62,000 nucleotides of DNA from Chrysomallon squamiferum (taxonomy: Eukaryota; Mollusca; Gastropoda; Neomphalida; Peltospiridae). The stretch is from the NCBI GenBank assembly GCA_012295275.1, contig CM022676.1, positions 14,566,198-14,628,197 of the forward strand, written 5' to 3'. The position numbers and the translations under genes are program-made. The notes under the pieces were generated by a model. That model ran no database searches. It worked only from the letters and a program-made list of their open reading frames with translations, and was not told the DNA's origin. Shown here piece after piece: positions 42,701 through 54,784 of the stretch (positions within the stretch are counted from its first letter, which is position 1; each line of letters begins with the position of its first letter).

Positions 42701-45360
42701 AAGACATTTAAAGGTGTAACAAGTTTAAAAGTGAATGGAAAGCAGATAACATAACAGTGAAGAAACAAGTAATTTTTGTATATAATTAAATCATTTATCT
42801 TTTTCTTCGTATTTAATGATTGATGTCATGGACTATTATGTTTATTAATATTAGCCACTGTTTCTGTTATTATTCAGGATAAATGAAGAAAATGGCTTGT
42901 AACAAACAAGAAGATGGAAAAGATAAAGTTCAGAAAACAGTTCAAGTGAAAAAGAAATGAAACAACTGGAATGTGTACTTGATTGACTAGAGAACATGTT
43001 ATCTCTTGTTGACTGAAAAATTATGCTGGAATTAATGATGGAACTGAAATGAGTGATGATGTTTTCATTGTCTGATCTGGCTTGAGAACACATTTTTATA
43101 TAAAGAAAGGGAGATAACTCTGACTAACGTTTGTAACTATTATGACTAAAATAGTTAAGGTTTAATCTTAATTAAATGAAAGTTCAGTTCTTGACACAAA
43201 TGAAGTCCACTTTTAAAATTTCATTTTATGCTTATTTTAAATCAGTGTTAATGACAATTTTGCTTCCTGACAGAAATAGTTTCAGTGTTAAAATCTCTTT
43301 TTCTGCTTTTAAACACAACACTAATAATTACTGACAAAAGTAACTCCAGTCATTTTGTACTCTTTAAGGATTAACTTGATTCTATTTCCAAGAGCAAATA
43401 ATGAATTTTTATTTGGGTTTTATATATTACTATGAAATATTACCAACTTCTTTATTTCTTATACAAAACATTACATACATTGTCTTAGTGACAGACATGT
43501 ATTTATATTTCAACTGCTGTTTAATGTTTCTCAGTTCATAACAGAAAATTTATATCAAAATATTGTTGTTGTTTTTTTAATCAAATGCACAAATTTAACA
43601 AATTCCTCTAGATTTTTTTTGATTAAATTTTACAGTTATAAAAACAACTATAATGTAGAAATGTAAAACAAATCTATAGAATTAAGAAGTTAACTCTAAA
43701 AAGTGTTTTATTTTTTGTGTCTTATTTCATTATTATGTGATTACTTATAAATACAGGATTAATCACATGTAATATTTAAAAAAATTAAAAATAAATTACA
43801 CCATAGAACTGATATTATTTGTGTTTTAGATTTATATTTTCAGGTGAATTTGTTCTGAATGAGACTGTTGCATTTAGGAACAAATTCAAAATTGCTTTTA
43901 GATTCATTCGACAGTCATTTCTGGTAATCATACAAACAGTGTTAGGATTAGGTTACAGTTAAACTAAAATTAATCTCAACTGAAGAGAAATGGTCAGTGT
44001 TAACTGATCTCAATAAATTTTATAATTATAAAACATGGTGAAGGTTGGCAATATGGGAAAAAAAGTTACATTAATTTAGTAAATTTTTCACTGTAGGTTA
44101 CAGTTATGACAGGCAATATGATTTAAATAGACATGTTCAATATATATATATATATTTTTTTAAACTTTGTTAAGATTATGATGAGTGTTAGCAAATGATT
44201 TGGTTAGATTTACAATTAAATATGAGTTCTTCTCTCGAACTTTAGAGAAAAATTTAGAGTCAGATTTCGTTGTTATTCTTTTATGTTTAAAACAGTAAAA
44301 GATCAGATCAATATTAAGAAAACAAAATTAGTTACTTTTATTTAAATAAATATTTTGTTTCTGAGACTGTAACATGAAGGGTTGGGCCAAGTGCCACAGA
44401 TATTATTATTAGGGGTTAGTGTAGGTGTTAGGTTTGGATTAGTGTACAAGTCAGGGATAGGTTGAGGATCAGGTTTAACAGAGTTACATTTCATTATCAT
44501 TATTCATTTGCTTTTCAGAGAAGAAGACGAGATCAGTATTAATAAAAGATATAGTTACCTTATTTAAAGATGTTAGGTTTAACATAAGAGGCTAGTGCAG
44601 TTGTTAGACTTAGTATTATGTGTTAGTTTTAGTATTAAGGGTTTCTGTAAGTTTTATATTTATAATTAGGGGTTACTCTATGTGTTATGTTTAGGATTAC
44701 GGTTAGTGTAGGTGTTAAGTTTAGGATTAGTGTGCACAAGTGATAGGTTGAGGATCAGGTTTAAATTTAGAATTAGGATTAGGAGTAGTTTTAGGATTAG
44801 ATTTTATATCTATTTTTCTCAAGAGGCTTTGTAGAAAATTTGAAAAACCTTAGGAGGTTTAGAAAGAAATTTAAAATAAGTTTCAATTTGAAAAAATTAA
44901 GGAGGGAAAATTCAAGAGGAGTGTTAGGAAGTAATTTCAATACATCCTCAATTTTATCATCCTGTTACCAGAAAGTGTTACACCCAGGGTAAACAATGTC
45001 ATTAGGGTTAGGTTTAGATTTAAATGTATAGGTTTTACATACGAGACGTGGAAAATCGTCTGATGAGTTTCACAAGTAAGTTTATCATTTTGATCAGGTT
45101 TTATTTAGAGTTAGTCGAACATTTATCTTAAGAGCTTTTATTTATTTATTTATTTATTTTATTATTTGTTTATTTATTATTATTATTTTTTTCTTTTCAT
45201 GCAAAACAGATAGACAGTTTATTTATTTTTGTTGTTGTTGCTGCTTTTTTGATAACATCAGTTGTGAAAGAAAACCGATTTAAAGAAAACTTTTTTTTTA
45301 ATGTGTTTTTATATATATATATACAATTGCCATTATAACTGTTATTTGCGTTTCTCATTA
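42701..45360. other. AT-rich spacer DNA, no firm gene
   Basis: At 42883-42960 a 25-codon basic frame (MKKMACNKQEDGKDK) follows a 'tattattcag' acceptor-like site, too weak to call. The molluscan-type word AAGGGAGATAACT is at 43107-43119. From 44390 to 44800 there are GGTTAG/TTAGGA-rich words with a longer repeat (44418-44477 and 44704-44762). Confidence 0.5.
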
Positions 45361-45463
45361 CGCACACACGCACACACACACAGAAGAAAACAAAATAGGG
45401 CCTACGTATGTTGTAATATGATTTGTTAGGCTGTATCCGGTGAAATAATCTCCGTATCTGTAA

Positions 45464-45691
45464 CTAATATCTTCCCATACAGAGAAACACTTCGCTGTTG
45501 TTGCACCATGGCTGGCCTCGTTGTGAGTAGTAGTTCCGTCCTGACATTCGGAGTTCTTCGTAAAACACACTGGCGTGCTCGCTACACTTCCGTTTACCAC
45601 GGCAGTCAACGAGCATGTTGTCATAGAAAGCTAGGTCGCACTCCCCACGATTAATGTCATACTTCTTACCCTGAAAGCAATACTACTGTAA

Positions 45692-45732
<41 letters not shown>

Positions 45733-46484
45733 GTAATAATAATAGCGGTAGTAGTAATAGTAATAGAGGCAATAGTAGTAGTAGTAGTAGTAGTAGTAAA
45801 AGAACTACAATAATTGCTGTTTTGTTTTCACTACTATTATTATTATTACTATTACTACTAGTATTAACACTAGTTATACTATTACTACTACTGCTACTAG
45901 TACTACTACTACTAATAAAACGATAACTATAAATACTACTGCTAATATTTTTATTAGTTATTACCACTACTCCAACGACAACGGCTTCTACTACAAGCTA
46001 CTACTATTAAGAATAATTGTAATTAGTCATGTGTCAACAGTATGTCAGTAATACATATAAGGAACAGTACATATAAATAATAAAAATCAAATAAAATGAC
46101 AGTTTTCATGGAAATCTCATAAAGAAGCTATGTATTTCATAAATAAATAAAATTATACAAATGAGCAAACGAGCAAAATAACGATTGAACGAAGGAACCA
46201 ACGAAAGAGCAAACCAAAAACAACAATAATAATAGTCATAATAAATAAATAAATAAATAAATAAATACTGAAAATAATCCTAAAAAGGGAAAAACAAAAC
46301 TAACACAGTCATAACACAACTGAAGGTAGTTACAAGCTTTTTGAAATACCCTTCTGTATTTTCTGCTTACAGTTCCTGGAATGGTACATCCATCATTTCC
46401 GAACTGTTTACAACTGTGTACGTTAGCGAGAACTTTAAAACACGTCATAAAGACACACAACAATACAAAACACTGTGGTAACAT
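45464..46484 (-). CDS. Secreted phospholipase A2-like protein (conodipine type), catalytic pair missing
   Basis: Two exons on the reverse strand: 46484-46305 and 45670-45464, joined in phase 0 ('gttagt' donor, 'gctttcag' acceptor), about 128 residues. The chosen ATG opens a hydrophobic signal peptide (MLPQCFVLLCVFMTC); an in-frame ATG lies 24 codons upstream. The mature part is Cys-rich. ACNYLQLCYDC across the exon end, followed by GKKYDI and ECDLAFYDNMLVDC, matches the PLA2 layout of a Cys-framed catalytic helix plus a second helix. The usual His-Asp of the active site reads Leu-Gln here, so lipid hydrolysis is unlikely. It may be a non-catalytic binding or signalling paralogue, or a decaying copy. 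The intron is filled with ACT/AGT triplets. Two TGACGTCA octamers lie just upstream. Confidence 0.65.
45690..45930. repeat. Degenerate (ACT)/(AGT) triplet tract in the PLA2-like intron
   Basis: (TAC)n at 45693-45731, then AGT and ACT runs, partly self-complementary. Confidence 0.9.
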
Positions 46485-46569
46485 TGAGTACACTATTTCA
46501 AATTTGACGTTCTTCTCAGTAATGTTCTCAAACATATTGATCACTGCTTTTCTCACGTAACAATAGACC

Positions 46570-46606
46570 TGACGTCATTAATGCGTGACAAATTATTCTG
46601 ACGTCA
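46570..46606. promoter_or_regulatory. Pair of TGACGTCA octamers upstream of the PLA2-like gene
   Basis: Perfect octamers at 46570-46577 and 46599-46606, about 85 and 115 bp upstream of the chosen start codon at 46484. The position suits a cAMP/CREB-type promoter element; use is inferred. Confidence 0.45.
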
Positions 46607-48780
46607 TACCATACAGATCTAGTTCAGGCCTGAGCATTTTACGGCCTCCGCGCCACGTACAGCCATTTGGTTGACTGTGACCGGCCCGTGTAAGGTTAAT
46701 TAGAATTACACAATAAACTTATTTTCTAATTTCATGTCATGCATAGACTAAAGCTACATTGCTTTTATTTTGAAGTGTTTTTTTTATTCACGTACAAAAT
46801 GACACAATACGTAAATCAGTCCTACAGGCTTGTGAAAACAATGGTATTTACAGCTTTTTATAAAGAAATACAATTAATATTATGCAGAATTGAGCTAAGC
46901 CTTTTGGCCCGGTCCTCCACAATACAATTGCACACCCGTCATCTAGTTGTACTGAAAGTAATAATTTATCTTATATTACAAAAATGTTTACTGCAATGAC
47001 ATTTACCTTTTATCGATCGACTTCAATTCGACCAGCATCTCTGAAACTAATATAAAAAACTAGATCAACCCCCATCCGCATCACCCCACCCTGTTCGCAG
47101 TGTTCGCTGTCGATCTCGTTCATTTCACCTAGAACAAGGAACTGAGATAAAAATGGTTTACAATAAATCAGAGGCCGTATTTCGGAAGATGTCGCCATAA
47201 CGAATCAATTAACCAAAAGTGTTGTTTACAGGTCGCTACGATGTCTTTTGAAATGAATAGTATACGCATTCGATAAATCTAAGAAAGGGAGATAACTAAG
47301 GAACCAACTCAGAAAAAATACGAGTAATTCTATTGTACAACGATTTTTGTGTTTTATTTATTTCAGTATTACTTGCTTGTACACCAATACACACCGACAC
47401 ACACACGCGCTCGCTTCCTCTTCTTATAATTTATTTCTTTATGAGACACATTTCCGAAAAACGTGCTTGTCGAAGAATGTTATTTTAAATTTAAATCTGA
47501 TAATACATTAACAAAGCTGACAAGTTTACTAGCATATTATTCCCGGTCACTGCAATATATTTCTGTAAAGTGTAAAACAGATTAGAAGTAAATTCATTTC
47601 AATAATATTAAATAAAAATAAGAGAAGAAAGAAAAAAGCCATATAAAATAACTGAAAATTAACTTACAAAAAAAAAAAGTAAATAAATCAATCAAAAATA
47701 AAGTTCAGTTCATTGTAATATTCAGGTTCACAGACTACAATTTTAGGAACTAATTTAGTGTGTTAAATAATGTCACTACTTGTGTATCTACTCACTTAGT
47801 TTGAAGTATGAGAAATATTTTCACTACTCAAGTTACGTAGAAACCTTAGTATCATCTTGTTAGTGTGTTTCTTACAAATGGCATCAAATAACTCAAATTA
47901 AATTCTGTTGATATTTTTCTTCCTACAAAATATCATGTGACATGTTTACGTACATGGATACCTACTGGACGCCGCTCCAGTGCACTGTTAAAACAACTTT
48001 ACTTCTAACTTTGTATCGAGTGACGGGGACATCACGATTTCACGTTGTTGCGGTTGATGACTCGAAACGTACCGAGTGACGCCGAAATGAACCGATGTGC
48101 CTGTTTCGGTGAAAAGTACAATTTTACATACTTCCTTAGTAACGTGTATCTAGGGAAGGCTGATGACAGGCAGGTGTCAAATCTTGTATCGAGCGCCATC
48201 TGCACCCGAGCTAACGCTAAGCCTGACCATAATACTAACTTTAACCTAGTCATAAGGTAAACAGATAACTAAATCTTGCCATAATACCAACTTTAACCTA
48301 GTCATGAGGTAAACAGATAACTAAATCTAGCCATAATACTAACTTTAACCCTAGTCATAAGGTAAACAGATAACTAAATCTAACCACAATCTAACCCTAT
48401 CGCTAATGATAATGCCAACGCCAACCCTAACTTTAACCCGTATACTCACCTAACTGTAACCATAATCATAATATTAAAACTAAATATGATCCTAATGTTA
48501 CCCTAGCCCTAACACAGTTCTATAATATGACAAACTCATGTTTTATTAAAATAAAACGTATTTTAAATAGTATCCTGAGAGTTAAGACAAATGTTCCCAA
48601 ATTAATTTATATTTCAAAGAATCATAAGCATTAAAAATATTACAATAAAATTAGAAACAAAAATATATAAAAAAAATAACTCGTGGAATTTAGTATGATA
48701 TGTAAAATGCGTTTTATTGTAATAAAATGTTAATTTATCATAAGGTTATTTTTATAACAAACGTTATATAGGCACGGTTA
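46607..48780. other. Spacer DNA between the PLA2-like gene and unit C
   Basis: No gene is supported. Near 46626-46690 a stretch with 'caggcctgagcattttacgg' and 'ccggcccgtg' resembles the ends of hAT-type elements, but no partner end was found. AAGGGAGATAACT is at 47285-47297. A CpG-bearing stretch of near-normal GC lies at 47940-48230, unlike its surroundings, with short overlapping frames on both strands but no recognised product. Confidence 0.5.
48227..48385. repeat. 52-bp tandem repeat, three units
   Basis: Units contain 'ccataatactaactttaacc', 'tagtcataagg' and 'taaacagataactaaatct'. They are followed by degenerate CCCTAA-like words to about 48515. Confidence 0.9.
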
Positions 48781-49269
48781 GGTTTAGGGTCTTTTGAACT
48801 TGTATACAAATTAAATTAATTGAGATTGCGATGATATTTGACAGAATTACATGTACACTGCTTGTACAAACTATTTTGTTAAAGTATTTAGGAAGTTCGA
48901 TACGTTGCCGTTTTTTTTTTTTTTTAGGTCGCCTTGCCGTTACGTCGAATTCAGTAAAACAAAGCAAAATGTGCGCCATACATATTTATGCAAACTTCTG
49001 CTTTCAACACTAAACCTAAATGAGTTAACTGACTCAGATACTAACACACTAATACTAATCTTGTTCATTTAGCTGCGTATAGTGCGATCATTTCATCTTG
49101 AGCACGCGGTAGCCTGTTTACGTGCAAACTGAAGTCATTGTTTATGAAGTACCGTACTTGAAAACTTGTATGCTGTTGACAAAGATAATTATATACATAC
49201 ATACATAAATACATACATTCAGAAAAAAGTATTTCATTATTATAATTGTCTGTGTATCATTTTTCATTG

Positions 49270-49990
49270 AAACAATTTAAAAGACACGAAAATGACCAGT
49301 TCAGTATTCAACTTTAGACAAGATTAATTTTTGGCGGGGTGAAGTGTGTTATTTTACTCCGTCCATGTACAAACCAGTTGTTGTGTGTTATTAATGTATT
49401 GGTACAGACTGTGACAGTCATTTTATAAAATTAATTAGTTATATGTAACAAATTATAAACGTAGCGCCTTTGTTTCAACAATTACGACAACAACAAAGTC
49501 AGATAAGTTTTATTTAATTTTCAAGGTACTAGTGCTACTCAGTCTTTCTTCTCAAAATGTGCTAGACAAACAGATTACGAAATAGCTGTATTTCTAACAA
49601 TATTTGATATTTAATAATTAAGTGTTAGATTGGGAAATACATTTAATTTATCGACTGAGAATAATAACATTTTCTGAATTAGATTATTTAACGTAGTTTG
49701 AGTTTATGTTATATTATTTTCTGTTTCCAGTTTCTTTTCTAGGTTGCATTTTTTAATTTTCGTTGTTTCATTTATTTATTTGTTTATTTTTGAACTTACA
49801 AATTATTTCTCTAGGGTGCCTCAAGAAGTTGTTTTTGTGTTGTTGCTGTTACTATTCTTATTGTTCCTATTATTCTTATTATTCATTTATTGTTGTTATT
49901 ATTATTATGAATGTTCCTGTTATCATTCTTATTATTGTTATTGTCGTTATTATTATTAATCCTATTGTCTTCATCGCTGATGCTGTTTTG

Positions 49991-50049
<59 letters not shown>

Positions 50050-50330
50050 TGTATGACACACTGTAAAAAAGTTATGTTCACAGATATTATGGATGATCTT
50101 TGACCTCCTCTCTCATTAATACATACAAACAGAAACCTCAAAAACGTGACTAGATACTAATCTGGATACCTCACAAGAGATCTGTAGAAACGTGTTTTAA
50201 ATCGAGGTGTTACAAATCATATTTCGCGTTTTGTTTGCTGTGCACGCTCGAGTTAGTTGGATCAAGGGACTGATTCACAATAATCACAGAGGAGGGGAAC
50301 AGGGCCGGTAGTGAGGCTTCAGTGTTTTTA
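49270..50330 (-). repeat. R1 repeat block, copy C
   Basis: Reverse-strand copy of the block at 38595-39589, with (TTA)n at 49997-50047 in place of the (AAT)n. Confidence 0.8.
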
Positions 50331-51277
50331 GCGTAACAAAGAAAACGATATATCTCTATTACATTTTGTTTTATTTTTATTTATTTATTTATTTATTTTA
50401 TATGTGCGATTTGATTTCAGTTATATAACACTTCGTAAACCATAAGCAGATAGATATGATGTTTGCATTGCTCAAAATAAATACTGTGACGTCATTTTTC
50501 TTAAATAGTTTCCAATACAAATAATTTCACATACACACATTTTATACATTGACACGTGCAAACATTAAAATGTTTCACATCACTACACAAATAAAGCATG
50601 TAGTTATTGTGATATATTGATTTGATGTTTTAATAAGTAAAGAAAGCATATAAATAACTATATAATAACTACAAAATTTATACAGAAAGTGTTTTTCGTT
50701 TTCACTTTAACGACGGTTCATGAGTTACTGGAGAAAACTTGACTCCCTAACTGACCCCGGAAACGTAACTGCATTATACAAAACAAACTTTATCAGCAAC
50801 TAATTAAAACACAGCGGTCAGCCTTTAGTTAGTGGTTGTGTAAAACGAACATATTTAACTACAAGGGATTTTGATCATTGCTAAAATATAATAGTCGTTA
50901 CCGTTAAGATACGGAGAGAATAAAAAAATTCGATTTCCGAGATCGTGGTTATGTGTTCATTTCCACCCATATTACAGAGAGAACCATATTCGAGTAGTAT
51001 ATCAACTAGACTTCCTGAAACAAGTTTACTGTATTTTACTAAACTTCTGTGGATTAATTATTGCAGAAGACTATTGTAAAAGTTATGTGAAGATAAATAC
51101 AGCAACCAGTGTACTACGTACTTCGAGTTATGCGATCCTATTTCTTTGTTTTATCGAAATAAAGGGAACACTTAAACATAAGCTGTATTCGAAATAACCA
51201 GACCATAATGATCAGTTTGTCACATGTACGTCAATAATACCGATATTGTTCTTATGTGTTTGACAGTGTTGATGAAA
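50331..51277 (-). other. 3' flank of Ig copy C
   Basis: Mirror of 37626-38594, including the TGACGTCA octamer at 50487-50494 and the 'actgatcattat' module near 51205. No gene. The frame seen in B is interrupted here. Confidence 0.65.
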
Positions 51278-51529
51278 TCAAATACTATTATTTGCTATAC
51301 AAAGACTACTTGTTTGTAAATTACAATAGTCACAAAGGTAATTTTCAGATACATTGTTATCTGTAATATATAACAGTATACTTGCTTAATTTATTCAAAA
51401 TTCAACTAAATATATATTTATTTCTGCATCTTCACTTTTTGTTATTATTTATTCACACATTTATTTAGTAATTATTGATATGCTTATTCGTTATTAATTT
51501 ATTTATTATTTGAGAGAAGAGAGCTAGAA

Positions 51530-51651
<122 letters not shown>

Positions 51652-52327
51652 CTGCTGTAAAATAAAGTACTTTTACCTGGACGTTGTTTTATTACAGGAT
51701 TATTTTCATTATGGTAACAATGTCCTTTATTATCTGATAAAAATATATTTGTACAAACAGAAACGTACACATACAGATAAACTGATACATACACAGACAC
51801 AAAACAGAAAACATAGAGGCACAGACACACTCAGATATAATTGTTAACGTAAAGTTGCATTTGTAAATAATTTAAAATTAACACATACATGCTGGTTGTG
51901 GCTCGTTATATTACGAAAATAAAAGAAGAAACATTTAATTACTCAGTCGATCTCTCTATCTTTCTATCTGTTTGTCTGTCTGCCTGTCTGTCTGTCTATC
52001 TGTCTATCTATCTATCTGTCTATCTTTCTTTTTATCTATATACCCAGCATCTATCTATCCATTCTTCCATCCATCCAGCGCTCATGTTATACATCCATCC
52101 ATCTCAGTTTTCATCCGTCTGTCCCACAATCCATCTATCTGTATTTTCGCATTAATTTATTGAAATTATTAATAGTAAAAATCATAAATACGTACTTTCC
52201 TTTTTTCTTTTTCTCACAAACCAGACTGCAACAGCGTCGACTATCAAAACTACAACAGCAACTACCGTACCAGTAACAGAAGGAATCAGATACTGTTTTG
52301 AACTACCGTCAAGCCTCGATTCTGAAT

Positions 52328-52328
<1 letters not shown>

Positions 52329-52425
<97 letters not shown>

Positions 52426-52612
52426 AAATAAAATAAAATAAAATAAATAAATAAATAAAAAAAAAAAAAAATAAATGACAAAAACAAAATAAGAAAAACA
52501 AAACAACAACAACAACAACAAAACAAAAAAAATAATAATAATAATAGCAAAAACACACAACACGAAGAACAATATCAAAAACAATAACAACAACAACAAC
52601 AACAACAACAAC

Positions 52613-52640
<28 letters not shown>
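52329..52640. repeat. (AAT)n and related triplets in an Ig gene intron, copy C
   Basis: Long (AAT)n at 52329-52418, then (AAAT)/(AACA) stretches and a second (AAT)n at 52611-52647. Confidence 0.95.
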
Positions 52641-52648
<8 letters not shown>

Positions 52649-53034
52649 TAATTTACTATCTAACTAACCTTGGGAAATCAAATATGTTTGAAACTTTTCA
52701 CATCCAAATTTATTACAAACAGGATCATTAAAAGTTTGGCCACCGAACCTAAAGCTTTGCGGGAAAAAACTGGGAAGGAATGACATGACTCATGTTGCTC
52801 ACAAACGCAGTATCATCACAGATCTTTATCAAAGTTCTTCTCATCTGAGTTCTTCAAGGTGTTTGAGTTTCTTCAGAAAACACTTCGACCGGATCACACG
52901 ACTCTTCTTGACACCAACTGCTCATTTATTATAGCACGTGATTTATACCTGATATTTTTGTTAATCTCATCTCTGATTTTCACTCTCAAACATGGAGCTG
53001 ATTAGCAATGATACACAATGATTTGGTGGATTGT

Positions 53035-53250
53035 TATTTTATTTTATTTTATTTTATTTTATTTTATTTTATTTTATTTTATTTTCTTTTTTTATTTTAC
53101 TTTACTTTTTTTTTTTATTTTATTTTTTACTTTTTATTTTATTTTATTTTATTTTATTTTATTTTATTTTACTTTTGTATTATTTTATGTTTTTTTTTAT
53201 TTTATTTTTTTTATTTTAATTTTTATTTTATTTTATTATTATTATTCTGT
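53035..53250 (+). repeat. Expanded (TTTTA)n pentanucleotide
   Basis: More than 200 bp of TTTTA units with interruptions. At the matching point in unit B (about 35845-35865, reverse complement) there are only three or four units. Confidence 0.95.
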
Positions 53251-53339
53251 GCTTTTGGCCAATTTGTGTCAGTTTCGCCACAGACGTAATTTCTAATTTT
53301 AAACGGAATCATCAAACGACATTTATGAAGTCTGCAGTA

Positions 53340-53430
53340 TCTGAATCTGTGTGGTTTGGTGGCTAAGACAATGACAAAGGCATGTCTTTTCATCTCCTGT
53401 GTTAGAGTCGAAGATTCCATATTGGTATTA
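53340..53430 (+). mobile_element. tRNA-like (SINE) fragment in unit C
   Basis: 'tggtttggtggctaagac' is A-box-like and 'gagtcgaagattcc' is B-box-like, about 45 bp apart. Unit B keeps only the B-box side (35812-35840, reverse complement), so B lost the rest. Confidence 0.4.
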
Positions 53431-54231
53431 AAGAAAAAGACAAGATGTCCTGTTAATTTTGGTCACTAATTTCTTTTTAAAGTTATTTTACCAAATTTCA
53501 GACGCTTGCTACATATACATATGTGTGTCTGTGTTATCTCTGCACAACAGAAATGAAACAACTGAGCTGAAAACGTGAGTATGTTAGAATACTATGTCAC
53601 ATGAAAATCAAAATTACTTACACTCAACAGTGATGTAGAGAAAATTGCTCCAAATTTGTCCAGAATAACAATACCATTGTCCTGTGTCTGCGGTGTCCAC
53701 ATTGTAGATAGTCATTGTGTATCTGTGAGTTCCACGTGAAGACTGACAGTTACACTGATATATTTGATTTTGATAATTATTACTCTGACAGTGTTGATTA
53801 TTCTGTACAAAGGAACATAGAGTAGAATATGTTGTACGTCGTGTAAAGTAGACAGTGAGTTGATTTCTGCTGGTTTGACAGAACACGTCAGTACAGCTGT
53901 CTGTCCTTCCACAACACTTGATTCTCCACTTAGTTCTAACTTCAGCGCTGTAGTGATGAAATTAATGAATGAATAAATAAATAGGTAGATCGTTCAGTGA
54001 TGTACATTTAATGATATAACTACTATATGCACATCATATTATGAACTAGGCACAAGCAAAGGTACAATAAAATGTATACATATATTTACAGAAACACATA
54101 GGCACATAAAACATTACACACATTAATATGCACATGCATTCATCGATAAAATTATGTTCCAATTAAATACAATATTTAAAAAGATTCAAGATCTAAACTG
54201 ACAATAATCATCTGTCAATTACATAGAAAGC

Positions 54232-54270
<39 letters not shown>

Positions 54271-54343
54271 TATACTTGTTGATTATTTGTTTAAAAATGT
54301 GCTTTATTATTGTTATTATCATTAGTAGTAGTAGTGATGTTGC

Positions 54344-54400
<57 letters not shown>
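54344..54400. repeat. (TTA)n microsatellite
   Basis: Mirror of (AAT)n at 34826-34888. An (ATTT)n at 54234-54270 accompanies it. Confidence 0.9.
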
Positions 54401-54401
<1 letters not shown>

Positions 54402-54784
54402 TTTAGTTAGAAAATTCTTTTTTTTTCTCCACAATTTAAGTTCCGGAATGTTTTATTGTTGCTACTAGGATGAGAAACACTGTCATTATTACATTAAATT
54501 TTAATAACAAATATATACTTACAATACAGACTGATAATGTTACTTCTTGTTTCACACTGTTTACTGAAGCAGGGCCCTTGTGTCTGATCGACAGAACCAA
54601 ATGATTTTATTTTTAGAGTGATAATCATTGTCTGCCGGTTGTTATATTCACGACAGTCACAAAGGTAACCTTCAACAACATCACCATATGACTGATACAA
54701 ATTTCTGTATGGACAGAAATAATGATGACAAATCGTCGTTAGTCCACGTATATAATTAAACAGAATAGTGCAGGTCGCTCAACA

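Noticed and set aside
45358-45624. Reverse-strand frame beginning MTTCSLTAVVNGSVAST
   Set aside because: It is a shadow frame of PLA2-like exon 2; the other frame has the acceptor, phase match and PLA2 motifs.
46626-46690. End of a hAT-type transposon
   Set aside because: One end looks right, but no inverted partner end, target-site duplication or transposase was found.
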